NCBI RefSeq assembly: GCF_900107585.1 | Contig: NZ_FNQM01000005.1 | Span: forward strand, 1 to 64,000 | Source of the DNA: Rubrimonas cliftonensis | GTDB taxonomy: Bacteria > Pseudomonadota > Alphaproteobacteria > Rhodobacterales > Rhodobacteraceae | DNA length: 64,000 nt | Direction of reading: 5' to 3' | Shown: piece by piece, positions 19,758 through 28,945 of the stretch | Layout of the letters: the number at the start of each line of letters is the position of its first letter | Numbering within the stretch: the first letter of the stretch is position 1 | Notes under the pieces: generated by a model | What the model saw: only the letters and a program-made list of their open reading frames with translations | What the model was told of the DNA's origin: nothing | The model's database searches: none | Position numbers and translations under genes: made by a program

Positions 19758-20808
19758 GCGCGGGGCGGACCGCGCGCTCGCGCTCAGGGCGGCGGCGACG
19801 CTGGCGCTGACCGCATGGCTGACGGCCGTCCCCTGGCTCGCGCAGGCGCAGGAGGATGCGGCGCTCGCGCGTCTGGCCGAGGCGCGCGCGGCGCTGCGCG
19901 CCGCGGAGCGGGCGCGGGCGGTCGCGGCCGAGGATCTGCGCCCCGAACAGGCCCGCGCCTTCGCGACGCTGGCGGCGCTCGACCGGATCGGCCGGGCCCC
20001 GCCGCTGGCGCTGCTCACCCATCCCGGCGGCCCCGCCCAGGCGGCCCGCGCCGCGATGACGCTCGCAGCGGCGGCCCCGGCGCTCGCCGCGCGCGGCGCC
20101 GCGATACGGGCCGGGATCGCCCGGTTGAACGGCGCGCGGGAGGCCGCGGCCGCGTCGGCCGCGCGCCTCGCCGTGTCGGCGCAGGCCGCGCGCGCCCCCG
20201 CGACCGCCGCGCCCCCGCAATCCGGCCCGGCCCCGACGCCGCGGCCGGAGGCCGTCGCCGGCCCGGCCGACCCGCAGGAGACCGCCGACGCGGTGCGGCG
20301 GCTGCTCGGCGCCCTCGCGGCGATGGATGCGCCGCTCGAGACCGTCGGCGGGACGCCGCCGCCGGAGCCATGGCGCGCGCCGGTCGCGGGCCCCGCCCGG
20401 CCAGGCCCGGGGACGGGCGCGACGGTGCTCGCCGCGCCGCACGCCGGCGTGCGCGCGCCGATGGTCGCCAGCGTGCGCTACGCGGGCCCCGACGGCGGGC
20501 CCGGCCCCGCCCTGACGGTGGTGCTTGAGCCAGCGGCGGGCGTGCTGGTTGCGCTTCGCGGTCTCGGCGCCATCTCTGTCGCTGCGGGGGACACGGTGGC
20601 CGCCGGCGCGCTCCTCGGCGCCATGGCCGGTCCGCCCCCGGACGCCGACCCGAGCGCTGACCCGGCGGCCGACGAGTTTTTGATTGACGCGTCGGCGTCA
20701 AACGGGACGATTCAGCCCGAGGCGCTTTATATCGAGGTTACGCGCGCCGGCGCGGCGACCGATCCGGCCGACTGGTTCCGGTTCACTGACGAAAGGACGA
20801 CACGGTGA
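19750..20808 (+). CDS. Degenerate EnvC/LytM-like murein hydrolase activator
   Basis: A 352-residue exported protein: an N-terminal hydrophobic signal segment (about residues 9-33, ending AQA), a long Ala/Arg-rich coiled coil (about 34-175), a Pro-rich linker, and a C-terminal LytM/peptidase M23-like barrel (about 232-345, VLAAPHAGVRAPMVASVRYAGP ... PEALYIEVTRAG). The zinc-binding His/Asp residues of active M23 enzymes are absent, as in EnvC-type proteins that switch on amidases rather than cut murein. Its place between gpmI and ctpA matches the conserved Rhodobacterales order. It overlaps both neighbours (8 nt and 1 nt). Confidence 0.78.
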   Translation: MSERGADRALALRAAATLALTAWLTAVPWLAQAQEDAALARLAEARAALRAAERARAVAAEDLRPEQARAFATLAALDRIGRAPPLALLTHPGGPAQAARAAMTLAAAAPALAARGAAIRAGIARLNGAREAAAASAARLAVSAQAARAPATAAPPQSGPAPTPRPEAVAGPADPQETADAVRRLLGALAAMDAPLETVGGTPPPEPWRAPVAGPARPGPGTGATVLAAPHAGVRAPMVASVRYAGPDGGPGPALTVVLEPAAGVLVALRGLGAISVAAGDTVAAGALLGAMAGPPPDADPSADPAADEFLIDASASNGTIQPEALYIEVTRAGAATDPADWFRFTDERTTR

Positions 20809-22136
20809 TGCGAAAGCTTGCGATGGCGGCGATGGCGGGCGTCGCGGCCGGCGTGCTGGCGACGACCCAGTTCGCTGGGCCGCTCGCGGCGCAGCAGACC
20901 TCGACGCGCTCGACGTACGAGCATCTCGACCTGTTCGGCGACATCTTCGAGCGCGTGCGCTCGGGCTATGTCGAGGAAGTCGACGAGCAGAAGCTCATCG
21001 AGGCGGCGATCAACGGGATGCTCGCCTCGCTCGATCCGCACTCGTCCTACCTGCCGCCGGAGAATTTCGAGGACATGCGGGTGCAGACCCGCGGCGAGTT
21101 CGGCGGCCTCGGCATCGAGGTCACGATGGAGGACGGCCTCGTGAAGGTCGTCGCGCCGATGGACGAGACGCCGGCGGCTCAGGCGGGCGTGCTCGCGGGC
21201 GACCTCATCAGCCACATCGACGACGAGCCGGTGATGGGGCTGACGCTGTCGGAGGCGGTGGACAAGATGCGCGGGCCGGTCGGCTCCGACATCAAGGTGA
21301 CGATCCTGCGGCCGGAGGCTGAGGGGCCGCTCGACATCACCATCACGCGCGACGTCATCAAGATCCGGGCCGTGCGCACGCGCGTCGAGGGCGACGTCGG
21401 CGTGCTGCGCATCACGACCTTCAACGAACAGACCTTCGAGAACCTGCGCGCCGGCATCAAGGAGGTGCAGGACGAGCTTGGCGGCGAGAACGCCGTGAAG
21501 GGCTACGTCGTCGACCTGCGCAACAACCCCGGCGGCCTGCTGAACCAGGCGATCGCGGTCTCCGACGCGTTCCTGGAGACCGGGGAGATCGTCTCGACCC
21601 GCGGCCGCGACCTTTCCGACAGCGACCGCTACAACGCCAAGGCGGGCGACCTGACCAGCGGCAAGCCGCTGGTGGTGCTGATCAACGAGGGCTCGGCATC
21701 GGCGTCGGAGATCGTCGCCGGCGCCCTGCAGGACCATCGCCGCGCGATCATCGTCGGCGCGAAGTCCTTCGGGAAGGGCTCGGTGCAGACCATCATGCCG
21801 CTGTCCGGCGAGGGCGCGATGCGGCTGACGACGGCGCGCTACTACACGCCGTCGGGTCGCTCGATCCAGGCTCTCGGCATCGAGCCCGACATCCTCGTGG
21901 AGCAGCGCACCCTCGGCAACGGCGCCGAGGAGGCCGAGCAGCCGGCGCGTCGCACGCGCTCGGAGGCCGATCTCCGCGGCAGCCTCGAGAACGTGCTCAC
22001 CGACGAGGAGCGCGAGCAGATGGACGCCGAGCGCGCCCGCCACGAGGCCACCAACAGGCTCCGCAACGAAGATCTGCAGCTGGCCTACGCGCTCGACCTG
22101 CTGACCGGCCTCTCGGTCTACAGCCAGGCGCAGTAG
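20808..22136 (+). CDS. ctpA: Carboxy-terminal processing protease CtpA (S41)
   Basis: Periplasmic serine/lysine protease that trims C-termini and helps control murein hydrolases. The 442-residue protein has a signal peptide ([24 protein letters not shown]), the S41 N-terminal helical part with [12 protein letters not shown], a PDZ domain (about 90-170, [12 protein letters not shown]), and the catalytic core: [25 protein letters not shown] with the nucleophile Ser, and [11 protein letters not shown] with the general-base Lys. The start is the ATG at 20808 overlapping the previous stop (TGATG); the GTG three bases upstream is less likely. Confidence 0.95.
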   Translation: MRKLAMAAMAGVAAGVLATTQFAGPLAAQQTSTRSTYEHLDLFGDIFERVRSGYVEEVDEQKLIEAAINGMLASLDPHSSYLPPENFEDMRVQTRGEFGGLGIEVTMEDGLVKVVAPMDETPAAQAGVLAGDLISHIDDEPVMGLTLSEAVDKMRGPVGSDIKVTILRPEAEGPLDITITRDVIKIRAVRTRVEGDVGVLRITTFNEQTFENLRAGIKEVQDELGGENAVKGYVVDLRNNPGGLLNQAIAVSDAFLETGEIVSTRGRDLSDSDRYNAKAGDLTSGKPLVVLINEGSASASEIVAGALQDHRRAIIVGAKSFGKGSVQTIMPLSGEGAMRLTTARYYTPSGRSIQALGIEPDILVEQRTLGNGAEEAEQPARRTRSEADLRGSLENVLTDEEREQMDAERARHEATNRLRNEDLQLAYALDLLTGLSVYSQAQ

Positions 22137-22149
22137 GCGGCTGTTCCTC

Positions 22150-22178
22150 CGGCGGCGGCGCGGACGGCGCCGCCGCCG
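22150..22178 (+). other. Very stable GC hairpin between ctpA and rppH
   Basis: A perfect 11-bp stem CGGCGGCGGCG/CGCCGCCGCCG (22150-22160, 22168-22178) with a 7-nt loop lies 14 nt after the ctpA stop. There is no T-run, so it is not a standard intrinsic terminator; it may stabilise the ctpA 3' end or mark a factor-dependent stop. Confidence 0.45.
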
Positions 22179-22200
22179 ACATCCTGACGGCGGCCCGCCC

Positions 22201-22680
22201 ATGATGACCCCATCCGAGCTTCCTTATCGGCCCTGCGTCGGCGTGGCGCTCATCGGCCCGGGCCGCCGGCTGTTCGCCGGGCAGCGCATCGACAACCCCG
22301 GCCCCGCCTGGCAGATGCCCCAGGGCGGCGTCGACAAGGGCGAGGCGCCCCGCGACGCTGCGCTGCGGGAGCTCTTCGAGGAGACTGGCGTGCGGCCGGA
22401 TCGCGTCGAGATCCTGCGCGAGACGCCTGGCTGGATCGACTACGACCTGCCGCCGGAACTGGTCGGCAAGCTCTGGAAGGGGCGCTATCGCGGGCAGACC
22501 CAGAAATGGTTCGCCATGCGCTTTCTCGGGGACGACGCGGAAATCGACATCTCTGGCCCGCCGCCGGAGTTCAGCCGCTGGGCCTGGATGGATCGCGGCG
22601 CTCTCGCCGAAAGCATCGTTCCCTTCAAGCGCGATGTGTATCGCGCCGTGTTCGAGGCGTTCGGCGACCTGATCGACTGA
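22201..22680 (+). CDS. rppH: RNA 5'-pyrophosphohydrolase (Nudix)
   Basis: Removes pyrophosphate from the 5' triphosphate of mRNAs, triggering RNase-dependent decay. The 159-residue protein has the RppH N-terminus [12 protein letters not shown] and [13 protein letters not shown], leading into the Nudix box [23 protein letters not shown], then the family signature [17 protein letters not shown]. The start is ATGATG at 22201/22204 with no obvious ribosome site. It lies 64 nt after ctpA on the same strand, as in other Rhodobacterales. Confidence 0.95.
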   Translation: MMTPSELPYRPCVGVALIGPGRRLFAGQRIDNPGPAWQMPQGGVDKGEAPRDAALRELFEETGVRPDRVEILRETPGWIDYDLPPELVGKLWKGRYRGQTQKWFAMRFLGDDAEIDISGPPPEFSRWAWMDRGALAESIVPFKRDVYRAVFEAFGDLID

Positions 22681-22819
22681 GCCGCGTTCGTCTCGCCTTC
22701 GGCCAATGAAATCTCAAATCCGTCCTTGTTTGGGGACCGACGACTTTTCTTCCGTTAACCGCATGGGGCTAGTCCTTTCAGCGACACCGCAGTGAGTGGT
22801 TGTGCGAAGGGGAGTCGAA

Positions 22820-22927
22820 ATGCCCATGACTGAAAGGCGGCGCCGCCGGACCGGCCCAGTCGGTCAGCCTTCGAAGAAGGGCTGCGCGCGACCGGTGGTT
22901 GCGCCCGATTCGCGGGCCCCGAAATGA
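22820..22927 (+). CDS. 35-codon leader ORF coupled to the chemoreceptor fusion gene
   Basis: An ORF of 35 codons begins at the ATG at 22820 with a good AGGGGAG box and ends with TGA at 22925-22927, overlapping the ATG of the fusion gene (ATGA). The peptide is very basic near its start ([10 protein letters not shown]), includes PSKKGC and ends DSRAPK; it resembles nothing I know. The downstream gene has no ribosome site of its own, so terminating ribosomes probably restart there. Whether the peptide has a function or only couples translation is unknown. A TTAACC (22757-22762) upstream is a possible CtrA half-site, weakly supported. Confidence 0.5.
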   Translation: MPMTERRRRRTGPVGQPSKKGCARPVVAPDSRAPK

Positions 22928-25023
22928 TTCGCTTCTCGCTGAGGCCCCGTGGCCCGCAGACTTCGCCCGTCGCGATGGCCGCCAGCGGCGTGGCGGCGCC
23001 CCGCGACGCCGTCCAGCCCGCCCCGCCCGCCGAGCCCGACCAGACGCAGGTGGACATCGAGCGCCTCGCCGGCGTGATGAAGTCGGTCGTGGACGGCGCC
23101 CTCGACACGCCGATGCCGAGGGCCGCCTCCGCCGACTTCGCGCCGCTTTATGCGCTGACCTCCGGGCTGATCAACCGCCTGCGGGAGACCCAGCAGCTTC
23201 TCGACGACCAGACCCTCTCGGAAGGCCTGGCCGAGCGCCGTCGCCGGGCCGAGGCGCGCGACACGGGCGACGTCTTCAACGGGACGGTCGCCAAGGCGCT
23301 GCGCCGCATCGAGGAGATGAGCGCCGCGTGCGCCGGCGCGACCGAGACGGCGACGGACGCCATCGACCAGATGAACACGCGCGCCGGCGAGATCGACTCC
23401 GCGGCGCGCCGCGTCGCGGACATGACCGCGTCGGCCGGCCAGCTTGTCCAGGAGGTCGCCGCAAGCTCGGACCGCGCCGCCGTCACCGCGTCTGACCTCA
23501 CCAGCGCCGCCAACCGCATCAACGACGTGACCGACCTGATCCAGAACATCGCCTTCCAGACCAACCTGCTGGCGCTGAACGCCTCCATCGAGGCGGCGCG
23601 CGCCGGCGACCACGGCAAGGGCTTCGCCGTCGTCGCGTCGGAGGTCCGCCAGCTCGCCAACCGGACGTCCAGCGCGACGACCGAGGTGCAGCAGATGGTG
23701 ACGGGCCTGCGCGATGTCGTCAGCCATGTGGAGACCATCGTCGACAAGCTGCGCGAATCGGGCGCGCGCCTCACGGAGACCACGGATGACGTCAGCCGCG
23801 CCGTGGAGGAGCAGTCCGTCGCGACGGCGCAGATCGGGACGAACGCCCGGCAGGGCGTGGAGAAAATGGGCGAGGTCCGCAGCCGCGTCAACGACATCGA
23901 GAAGAGCATCGTCGGGTTGGGGACGTCGGTCGACGTGTTCCTCGGCCGCCTCACCTCCGAACCCGGCGTCGCCGACGACGCGATCTTCTTCGGCCAGACG
24001 GCGCCGTTCATGGGGCCGCTGAAGACGACCGGCCAGGCCGTGCGGGACGGCATCCTGACGGCGTTCTCGCAGATCAACGACGAGGGCGGGGTCCACGGGC
24101 GCTCGCTGGAGCTCGTCGCGGAGGACGACAGCTACGACCCCAAGATCGCCGTGCGCAACGTCTGCGACATGCTGCGCGAAAGCCGCATCTTCGGCCTGCT
24201 CGGCCCGGTCGGCACGCCGACCTCGGCGATGACCGAGAAGGTCGCCCGCGGCGGAGAAGTCCCGTTCGTCGGCCCGCTGACCGGCGCCGCGTTCCTGCGC
24301 GACCCCGCGCTCGCGCATGTCGTCAACCTGCGCGCCAGCTACGACGAGGAGGTTGCCGCCCTCGTGAAGTCGCTTGTCCGTCTCAACGGCGTCAAGCGCT
24401 TCGGCCTGATGTTCCAGGGCGACGCCTTCGGACAGACGATCCGCGGCGCCCTGGGCCGGGCGCTGAAGGGGAGCGAGGCGACGCTCGTCGCCGAGGCCTC
24501 CTACCAGCGGTCCGACGGGGACATCGGACCCGCGACCGCCGCGCTCGCGGGCGTCGGCGCGGACGCGATCCTGCTCGGCGGCACGGCGGTCCCGTCGGCG
24601 GCATTCGTGCAGGCGATGCGCCGGGCTGGCTATGGCGGCCGCTTCGCCGCGATCTCGTTCAACAGCGGCCTCGACTTCGTCGCGGCGGCCGGCCCGGCGG
24701 GCGAAGGAACGCTCACCTCCCAGGTCGTGCCGCTGGTCGCGCCGGGTGCGGACGGCGTCGCCGGCGCCTTCCTTGCGGCCGGAGGGCGGGTGGGCGACCA
24801 CGCCGGGCTGGAGGGCTACATGATCGGCCGCTTCGTCACCGAGATTCTGGAGCGATGCGGCCCGAACCCGACGCGCGCCGACTTCCTGGCGGCGCTGCGC
24901 GGCGAAGCCGACACGGTGGAGATCGACGGCTACCCGCTCAAGATCGGGCCTGGCGCGCGGCAGGCGAGCGACCGCGTCTTCCTTGCGGAGCTTTCGTCCG
25001 GAGGCGTCAGGGCGGCCGCCTGA
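22924..25023 (+). CDS. Soluble chemoreceptor signalling domain fused to a periplasmic-binding-protein fold
   Basis: A 699-residue protein with unusual architecture. Residues about 1-40 are Pro/Ala-rich; about 45-345 are a methyl-accepting chemotaxis signalling coiled coil whose hairpin tip is canonical ([20 protein letters not shown] then [20 protein letters not shown]). Residues about 355-690 are a branched-chain amino-acid/amide type binding protein ([59 protein letters not shown]). No signal peptide, HAMP domain or membrane helix is present, so the binding fold should be cytoplasmic and attached C-terminally, the reverse of ordinary receptors. It probably talks to CheA/CheW. The start at 22924 lacks a ribosome site and seems coupled to the leader ORF. 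No chemotaxis genes are nearby; the next gene is a formate/nitrite channel. Confidence 0.88.
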   Translation: MIRFSLRPRGPQTSPVAMAASGVAAPRDAVQPAPPAEPDQTQVDIERLAGVMKSVVDGALDTPMPRAASADFAPLYALTSGLINRLRETQQLLDDQTLSEGLAERRRRAEARDTGDVFNGTVAKALRRIEEMSAACAGATETATDAIDQMNTRAGEIDSAARRVADMTASAGQLVQEVAASSDRAAVTASDLTSAANRINDVTDLIQNIAFQTNLLALNASIEAARAGDHGKGFAVVASEVRQLANRTSSATTEVQQMVTGLRDVVSHVETIVDKLRESGARLTETTDDVSRAVEEQSVATAQIGTNARQGVEKMGEVRSRVNDIEKSIVGLGTSVDVFLGRLTSEPGVADDAIFFGQTAPFMGPLKTTGQAVRDGILTAFSQINDEGGVHGRSLELVAEDDSYDPKIAVRNVCDMLRESRIFGLLGPVGTPTSAMTEKVARGGEVPFVGPLTGAAFLRDPALAHVVNLRASYDEEVAALVKSLVRLNGVKRFGLMFQGDAFGQTIRGALGRALKGSEATLVAEASYQRSDGDIGPATAALAGVGADAILLGGTAVPSAAFVQAMRRAGYGGRFAAISFNSGLDFVAAAGPAGEGTLTSQVVPLVAPGADGVAGAFLAAGGRVGDHAGLEGYMIGRFVTEILERCGPNPTRADFLAALRGEADTVEIDGYPLKIGPGARQASDRVFLAELSSGGVRAAA

Positions 25024-25121
25024 GGCCGGACCGCGCGGCGCGCCGGCCGCCCTGTCGCGGCCCGCGCTTGTGTTTGGGTGAGCGCCCCGAAAGCCCGGGG
25101 CGGCGTTGGAGAGAATGTGCG

Positions 25122-26048
25122 ATGGTCGATTCGGATCGGAACGCGACGGCGCCGCAGGGCGCTCAGGAAACCATGCTCACGCCCTCGCAGATCGGCGACG
25201 CGCTCGTGGCCTCATGCGTGGCCAAGGCTTCGGCGTCGGCGCGCGCCACCTTCGCGCTCGGCGTGCTCGGCGGCGCCTTCATCGCCTTCGGCGGAGCGTT
25301 CTTCACCGCCGTGATGGTCGGTGCGGAGCCGGGCCTCGGCGCCGCCAGGATGCTGGGCGGTCTTGTGTTCTCCCTCGGCCTCGCGCTCGTGCTCGTCGCC
25401 GGCGCGGAGCTTTTCACCGGCAACGCCATGATGCTGCTGGCGGTTTGGCGCGGCGCAATGGGCGTGCTCCCGATGCTGCGCAACTGGGGCCTCGTTCTGG
25501 CTGGCAACGCCGCCGGCGCCCTCGCCGTAGTGGCGCTGATGAGCGCGGGAGGGCTCTTTTCCGGCGGGCACGGCGCCGTCGCCGCGGCGATCGCGGAGGG
25601 CAAGTTCGCCGAACCGACCTCGGTGGCGCTGGCGCGCGGGGTGATGTGCAACGTCCTCGTGTGTCTTGCGGTTTGGATGAGCCTGGCCACGCGCAACGCC
25701 ACCGGCAAGGTCGTCGCCGTGGCGCTGCCCGTGGCGGCCTTCATCACGATCGGCTTCGAGCACTCCGTCGCGAACCTCTACCTGCTGCCGGCGGGTCTGG
25801 TGAGCGGCGCGGCGGGCGGCTTGCCGGACCTGATGGGCAACCTGCCTGCAGTGCTCCTCGGCAACCTCGTGGGCGCGGGGCTCGTCGCCGGCCTCTACGC
25901 CTGGGCTCTGGACCCGTCGCCCGCCCCTGCAAGCGGCCGCAGGCCCGCCGCGCAGGCGATCCCGCAGGCCCGCCCGGGCATGCCGAGCCTCGCCGCGCCG
26001 CGGCCCGCTCCGGTGGCGAAGGCTGAGCCGACGGCGGCCCGTCACTAG
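25122..26048 (+). CDS. focA: Formate/nitrite transporter family channel
   Basis: Pentameric inner-membrane channel of the FNT family, which moves formate, nitrite or hydrosulfide. The 308-residue protein has six predicted membrane segments between about residues 45 and 265, with family motifs GGAFIAFGGAFF, AGAELFTGNAMM, GVMCNVLVCLAVWMS, and GFEHSVANLYLLPAG. A 40-residue Pro/Ala-rich cytosolic tail follows. The start at 25122 has a GGAGAG box; a CG-rich hairpin (25083-25102) precedes it. Formate is the end product of the glutathione pathway at the left of the window, but nitrite is equally possible. It lies 98 nt after the chemoreceptor fusion on the same strand. Confidence 0.88.
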   Translation: MVDSDRNATAPQGAQETMLTPSQIGDALVASCVAKASASARATFALGVLGGAFIAFGGAFFTAVMVGAEPGLGAARMLGGLVFSLGLALVLVAGAELFTGNAMMLLAVWRGAMGVLPMLRNWGLVLAGNAAGALAVVALMSAGGLFSGGHGAVAAAIAEGKFAEPTSVALARGVMCNVLVCLAVWMSLATRNATGKVVAVALPVAAFITIGFEHSVANLYLLPAGLVSGAAGGLPDLMGNLPAVLLGNLVGAGLVAGLYAWALDPSPAPASGRRPAAQAIPQARPGMPSLAAPRPAPVAKAEPTAARH

Positions 26049-26055
26049 CGCGGTT

Positions 26056-26080
26056 TTCGACCTGACCGCGTCAGGTCGAA
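26056..26080 (+). terminator. Hairpin just after focA
   Basis: A perfect 11-bp stem TTCGACCTGAC/GTCAGGTCGAA (26056-26066, 26070-26080) with a 3-nt loop begins 7 nt after the focA stop. It lacks a T-run, so it may protect the focA 3' end or act with Rho; the stretch 26049-26365 holds no gene other than the candidate RNA listed next. Confidence 0.5.
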
Positions 26081-26120
26081 CGCTCTACGTCATTGCCTTG
26101 CAACGATTTCAGAGTCGCTG

Positions 26121-26216
26121 ACCGAGCCGTTCAGCCCGGAAGGCGGTCCAGGCGCAAACCGCGCCGGACCGACGCGCCCGGCTCTCGAAAACGCGCCGAT
26201 TCGGCGCGTTTTTTGA
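26121..26216 (+). ncRNA. Candidate small RNA ending in an intrinsic terminator
   Basis: Between focA and the small ORF at 26366 the plus strand can fold into an ordered structure. An outer stem GAGCCG/CGGCTC (26124-26129, 26179-26184) encloses an inner stem GGTCCaGGCGC/GCGCCGGACC (26145-26155, 26161-26170, one bulged A), followed at once by a strong terminator. This stem-stem-terminator layout is typical of Hfq-type small RNAs, but it could also be the focA 3' UTR. The 5' end is a guess; no confident promoter was found. Confidence 0.35.
26187..26214 (+). terminator. Rho-independent terminator
   Basis: AAAACGCGCC/GGCGCGTTTT (10-bp stem, 5-nt loop) runs directly into six Ts. It ends the transcript coming from focA or from the candidate small RNA, and isolates the next gene. 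Confidence 0.85.
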
Positions 26217-26365
26217 ATCGACGCCTCAATTTTTCAGATAGTTGGCGGCGGTGTCCTCCCCCGAAACCGCGATACCGAATTGGCGACTACGACAAAGGTT
26301 GGAAAGCGGTCAGTTTTAGGCAAATGAACCGCGGGCCGCCGGGCCCTCCCCAGGAGACCAGGACC

Positions 26366-26566
26366 ATGACGCAGTCGCCGTTCTTCGATGCTCTCGAGAC
26401 CGCCCGTGACAGCGCCCGCTCGGCAGGCTTCTTCCGTCTCGCCGAGCATCTCGACGATGCGCTGCTCATGGCCGCGTCCGAGCGCTGCGAGGCGATCATG
26501 GCGGCCGCCAGCATGCCCTCCAACCGCGCGGCCCTGCGCCGCGCCGAGCAGCTCGTCACGCTCTGA
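26366..26566 (+). CDS. Small conserved alphaproteobacterial protein, unknown function
   Basis: A 66-residue all-helical protein (MTQSPFFDALETARDSARSA..., then LAEHLDDALLMAASER) without signal peptide or membrane segment. The start at 26366 follows a CAGGAGACCAGGA region; longer in-frame starts have no support and run through the terminator. Similar short proteins occur in other Rhodobacterales, but I know no function. It stands alone between a terminator and the convergent ureG. Confidence 0.7.
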   Translation: MTQSPFFDALETARDSARSAGFFRLAEHLDDALLMAASERCEAIMAAASMPSNRAALRRAEQLVTL

Positions 26567-26768
26567 CGCCTGCGCCCCGAACGACGGCGGGCTCCGTCGC
26601 CCGTCCCAGGCATCGCCAGAACGGCGATATCGCCAGCGAGGTCGGCGCGCCAGGGGAGCCAGAAGGGCTCCGCATACGGTCGCCGGCCCGCAGGCTCCGG
26701 CTCAAGGGGTCGGCGCGACGGGCGCCGGCCCCAGCGTCCGTTCCAGCCCGGGAGACGCCGCCGCGCGC

Positions 26769-27404
<636 letters not shown>

Positions 27405-27441
27405 GGCGGCGCGGCTCCTCGGCGCGTGTTCTTGGGGGAGA

Positions 27442-28089
27442 TCAGGTGCGGAACAGGCGCACGGCCTGCGTCTCGTGGCGCATGGCGGCGATGTCGGCGG
27501 CGAAGGCGGCGCCGCCGAGGTCGTCGAGCCCTGCGCCCGCCGCCTCCGCCGCGACGGCGGCGCAGAGCGGCGCCAGCGCGGCGAGCGCGCGCTGGCCCTC
27601 GGTCTGCCCGAGCGGGACGAGCCGCACGGCGACCGAGACGAGATTGGCGGCGAAGGCCTGCAGATAGAGCGTCAGGGCGGTCTCGAGCGGCGCGCCGGCC
27701 GCCGCGGCGGCGCGGCCCACCGCGACCGGATAGGGCGCCGGCCCGCCGTCTCCCGCCCCCCATGCCTGCGCCGTGGTGCGGGCGAAGGCGGCGCCCTGGG
27801 CCTCGGTCTCCAGCAGGCGTTCGCGGCTGACGGCCAGCGCCGCAGCCAGCTCCGCAGGTGCGAGGTCGTCGGGCGCGCGATGGGCCGCGGCGAGCAGGAT
27901 GGCGTCGTTGCGCCCGGAGCCCCGCGCCAGAACGTCGCCGACCCAGGCCTGCAGCGTCTGCGCGTCGCGCACCGCCCCGTCGGCGACGGCGCGCTCGAGG
28001 CCATGGGAATAGGCGAAGGCGCCCACGGGGTAGCCCGGCGAGAGCCAGGCGACGAGCGCCTGAACGGCGGCGGCGGAAGCGTCACTCAC
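27442..28089 (-). CDS. ureF: Urease accessory protein UreF
   Basis: All-helical scaffold that bridges UreG and UreD/H during nickel insertion into urease. The 215-residue protein has the family opening [20 protein letters not shown] and the core [26 protein letters not shown]. The start is taken as GTG at 28089, which gives the normal family N-terminus and overlaps the yrhK stop by 8 nt; a TTG five codons upstream is a weaker choice. It is in an operon with ureE, yrhK and ureG. Confidence 0.92.
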   Translation of the reverse strand: MSDASAAAVQALVAWLSPGYPVGAFAYSHGLERAVADGAVRDAQTLQAWVGDVLARGSGRNDAILLAAAHRAPDDLAPAELAAALAVSRERLLETEAQGAAFARTTAQAWGAGDGGPAPYPVAVGRAAAAAGAPLETALTLYLQAFAANLVSVAVRLVPLGQTEGQRALAALAPLCAAVAAEAAGAGLDDLGGAAFAADIAAMRHETQAVRLFRT

Positions 28090-28363
28090 GGGCGCGGTCC
28101 GCAAGCCTGTCGATCTGGCCCCGGCGCCGGTCGCGCAGCTCGCGCGCGAGCCGCAGCGACGGCTTCGCCGCGAAGCACAGCGAGCCGATGAGAAACATCC
28201 ATATCCCCGCCGTTACGGTCGCCCCGTTGAAGAACAGGATCGAGCCGACGACGAAAAAGACCGCCGCGGCGAAGTCGACGACCGTGTAGGCGACCTCGAA
28301 CTCGGCATAGAGCCGGGCGCTCTCGGTGTCGCGGGTGCGGGCGTCGGGGTGGAACAGCCTCAT
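28082..28363 (-). CDS. YrhK-domain membrane protein in the urease accessory operon
   Basis: A 93-residue protein with two membrane segments (TVVDFAAAVFFVVGSILFF and TAGIWMFLIGSLCFAAKPS) and a basic C-terminal tail, matching the YrhK-like domain, function unknown. It overlaps ureE by 4 nt and ureF by 8 nt, so it is translated with them. Insertion of a YrhK gene between ureE and ureF is, as I recall, seen in other Rhodobacterales; a link to nickel or urea handling is guesswork. Confidence 0.75.
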   Translation of the reverse strand: MRLFHPDARTRDTESARLYAEFEVAYTVVDFAAAVFFVVGSILFFNGATVTAGIWMFLIGSLCFAAKPSLRLARELRDRRRGQIDRLADRARE

Positions 28364-28884
28364 GGGGCCGGCTCGCGCAGATGGGCGTTGGGGTCGGCGT
28401 GGGCGTCATGGCCGTGATGATGCGCGTGGGTGCGGCCGCGGCCATAGGCGCCGCCTTCGGGCGTGAAGGGCGCGGTCACGGGCGTCACGGTCGCGCCGAG
28501 CCCGGCGAGCATCGCCTCGATCACATGGTCCCGCCGGATCAGCAGGCGCCCGGCCTCGATGACGACGGGCAGGTGGCGGTTGCCGAGATGCCACGCCAGC
28601 CGCGCCAGCGCCTGCGGCGTCTCGGCCGCCACGGCCGTCAGCGGTTCGGGCGCGGCGCGCACGCGAACATGGCGGCCGTCCTCAAGCTGCAGCGCCGCGC
28701 CGTCGGGAAGTTCCGCCGCCTCCGGCAGGTCGAGCAGGAAGGGCAGGCCGTCATCGGTCGAGAGCGCAGCGCGCCGCCGCCATCTGCCGTCATGGTCAAG
28801 CGTCACGACGCCGGCGCAGGCGCCCGTGGCGCCGGTTTCGACCGCTATCGCCCTCAAGCCTTCGCCCATGCCCAGCTCCGTCAT
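28360..28884 (-). CDS. ureE: Urease nickel metallochaperone UreE
   Basis: Nickel-binding chaperone that supplies UreG. The 174-residue protein has an N-terminal peptide-binding barrel (RAIAVETGATGACAGVVTLDHDGR, FLLDLPEAAELPDGAALQLEDG), the metal-binding ferredoxin-like domain (LAWHLGNRHLPVVIEAGRLLIRRDHVIEAML) and a His-rich tail (THAHHHGHDAHADPNAH). An ATG at 28869 has a better ribosome box (GGAG) and may be the true start. It lies 61 nt downstream of lysR on the same strand, where ureC would normally be. Confidence 0.93.
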   Translation of the reverse strand: MTELGMGEGLRAIAVETGATGACAGVVTLDHDGRWRRRAALSTDDGLPFLLDLPEAAELPDGAALQLEDGRHVRVRAAPEPLTAVAAETPQALARLAWHLGNRHLPVVIEAGRLLIRRDHVIEAMLAGLGATVTPVTAPFTPEGGAYGRGRTHAHHHGHDAHADPNAHLREPAP

Positions 28885-28945
28885 GCAGCTTCGACGCCGG
28901 GGCGCAGGTTCGCCCGCCTGCGCCGCTTCGGCAAGGCGGTGCGGG

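Noticed and set aside
22681-22819. Transposon or prophage junction before the chemoreceptor fusion
   Set aside because: No terminal repeats, target duplications, integrase or tRNA were seen; base composition is only slightly more AT-rich, as expected for a promoter region.
26131-26150. CCGGAAGG resembling the apical loop of the SRP 4.5S RNA
   Set aside because: The rest of the conserved SRP motif (GTCAGG before and AGCAG after) is absent and the surrounding pairing is different.
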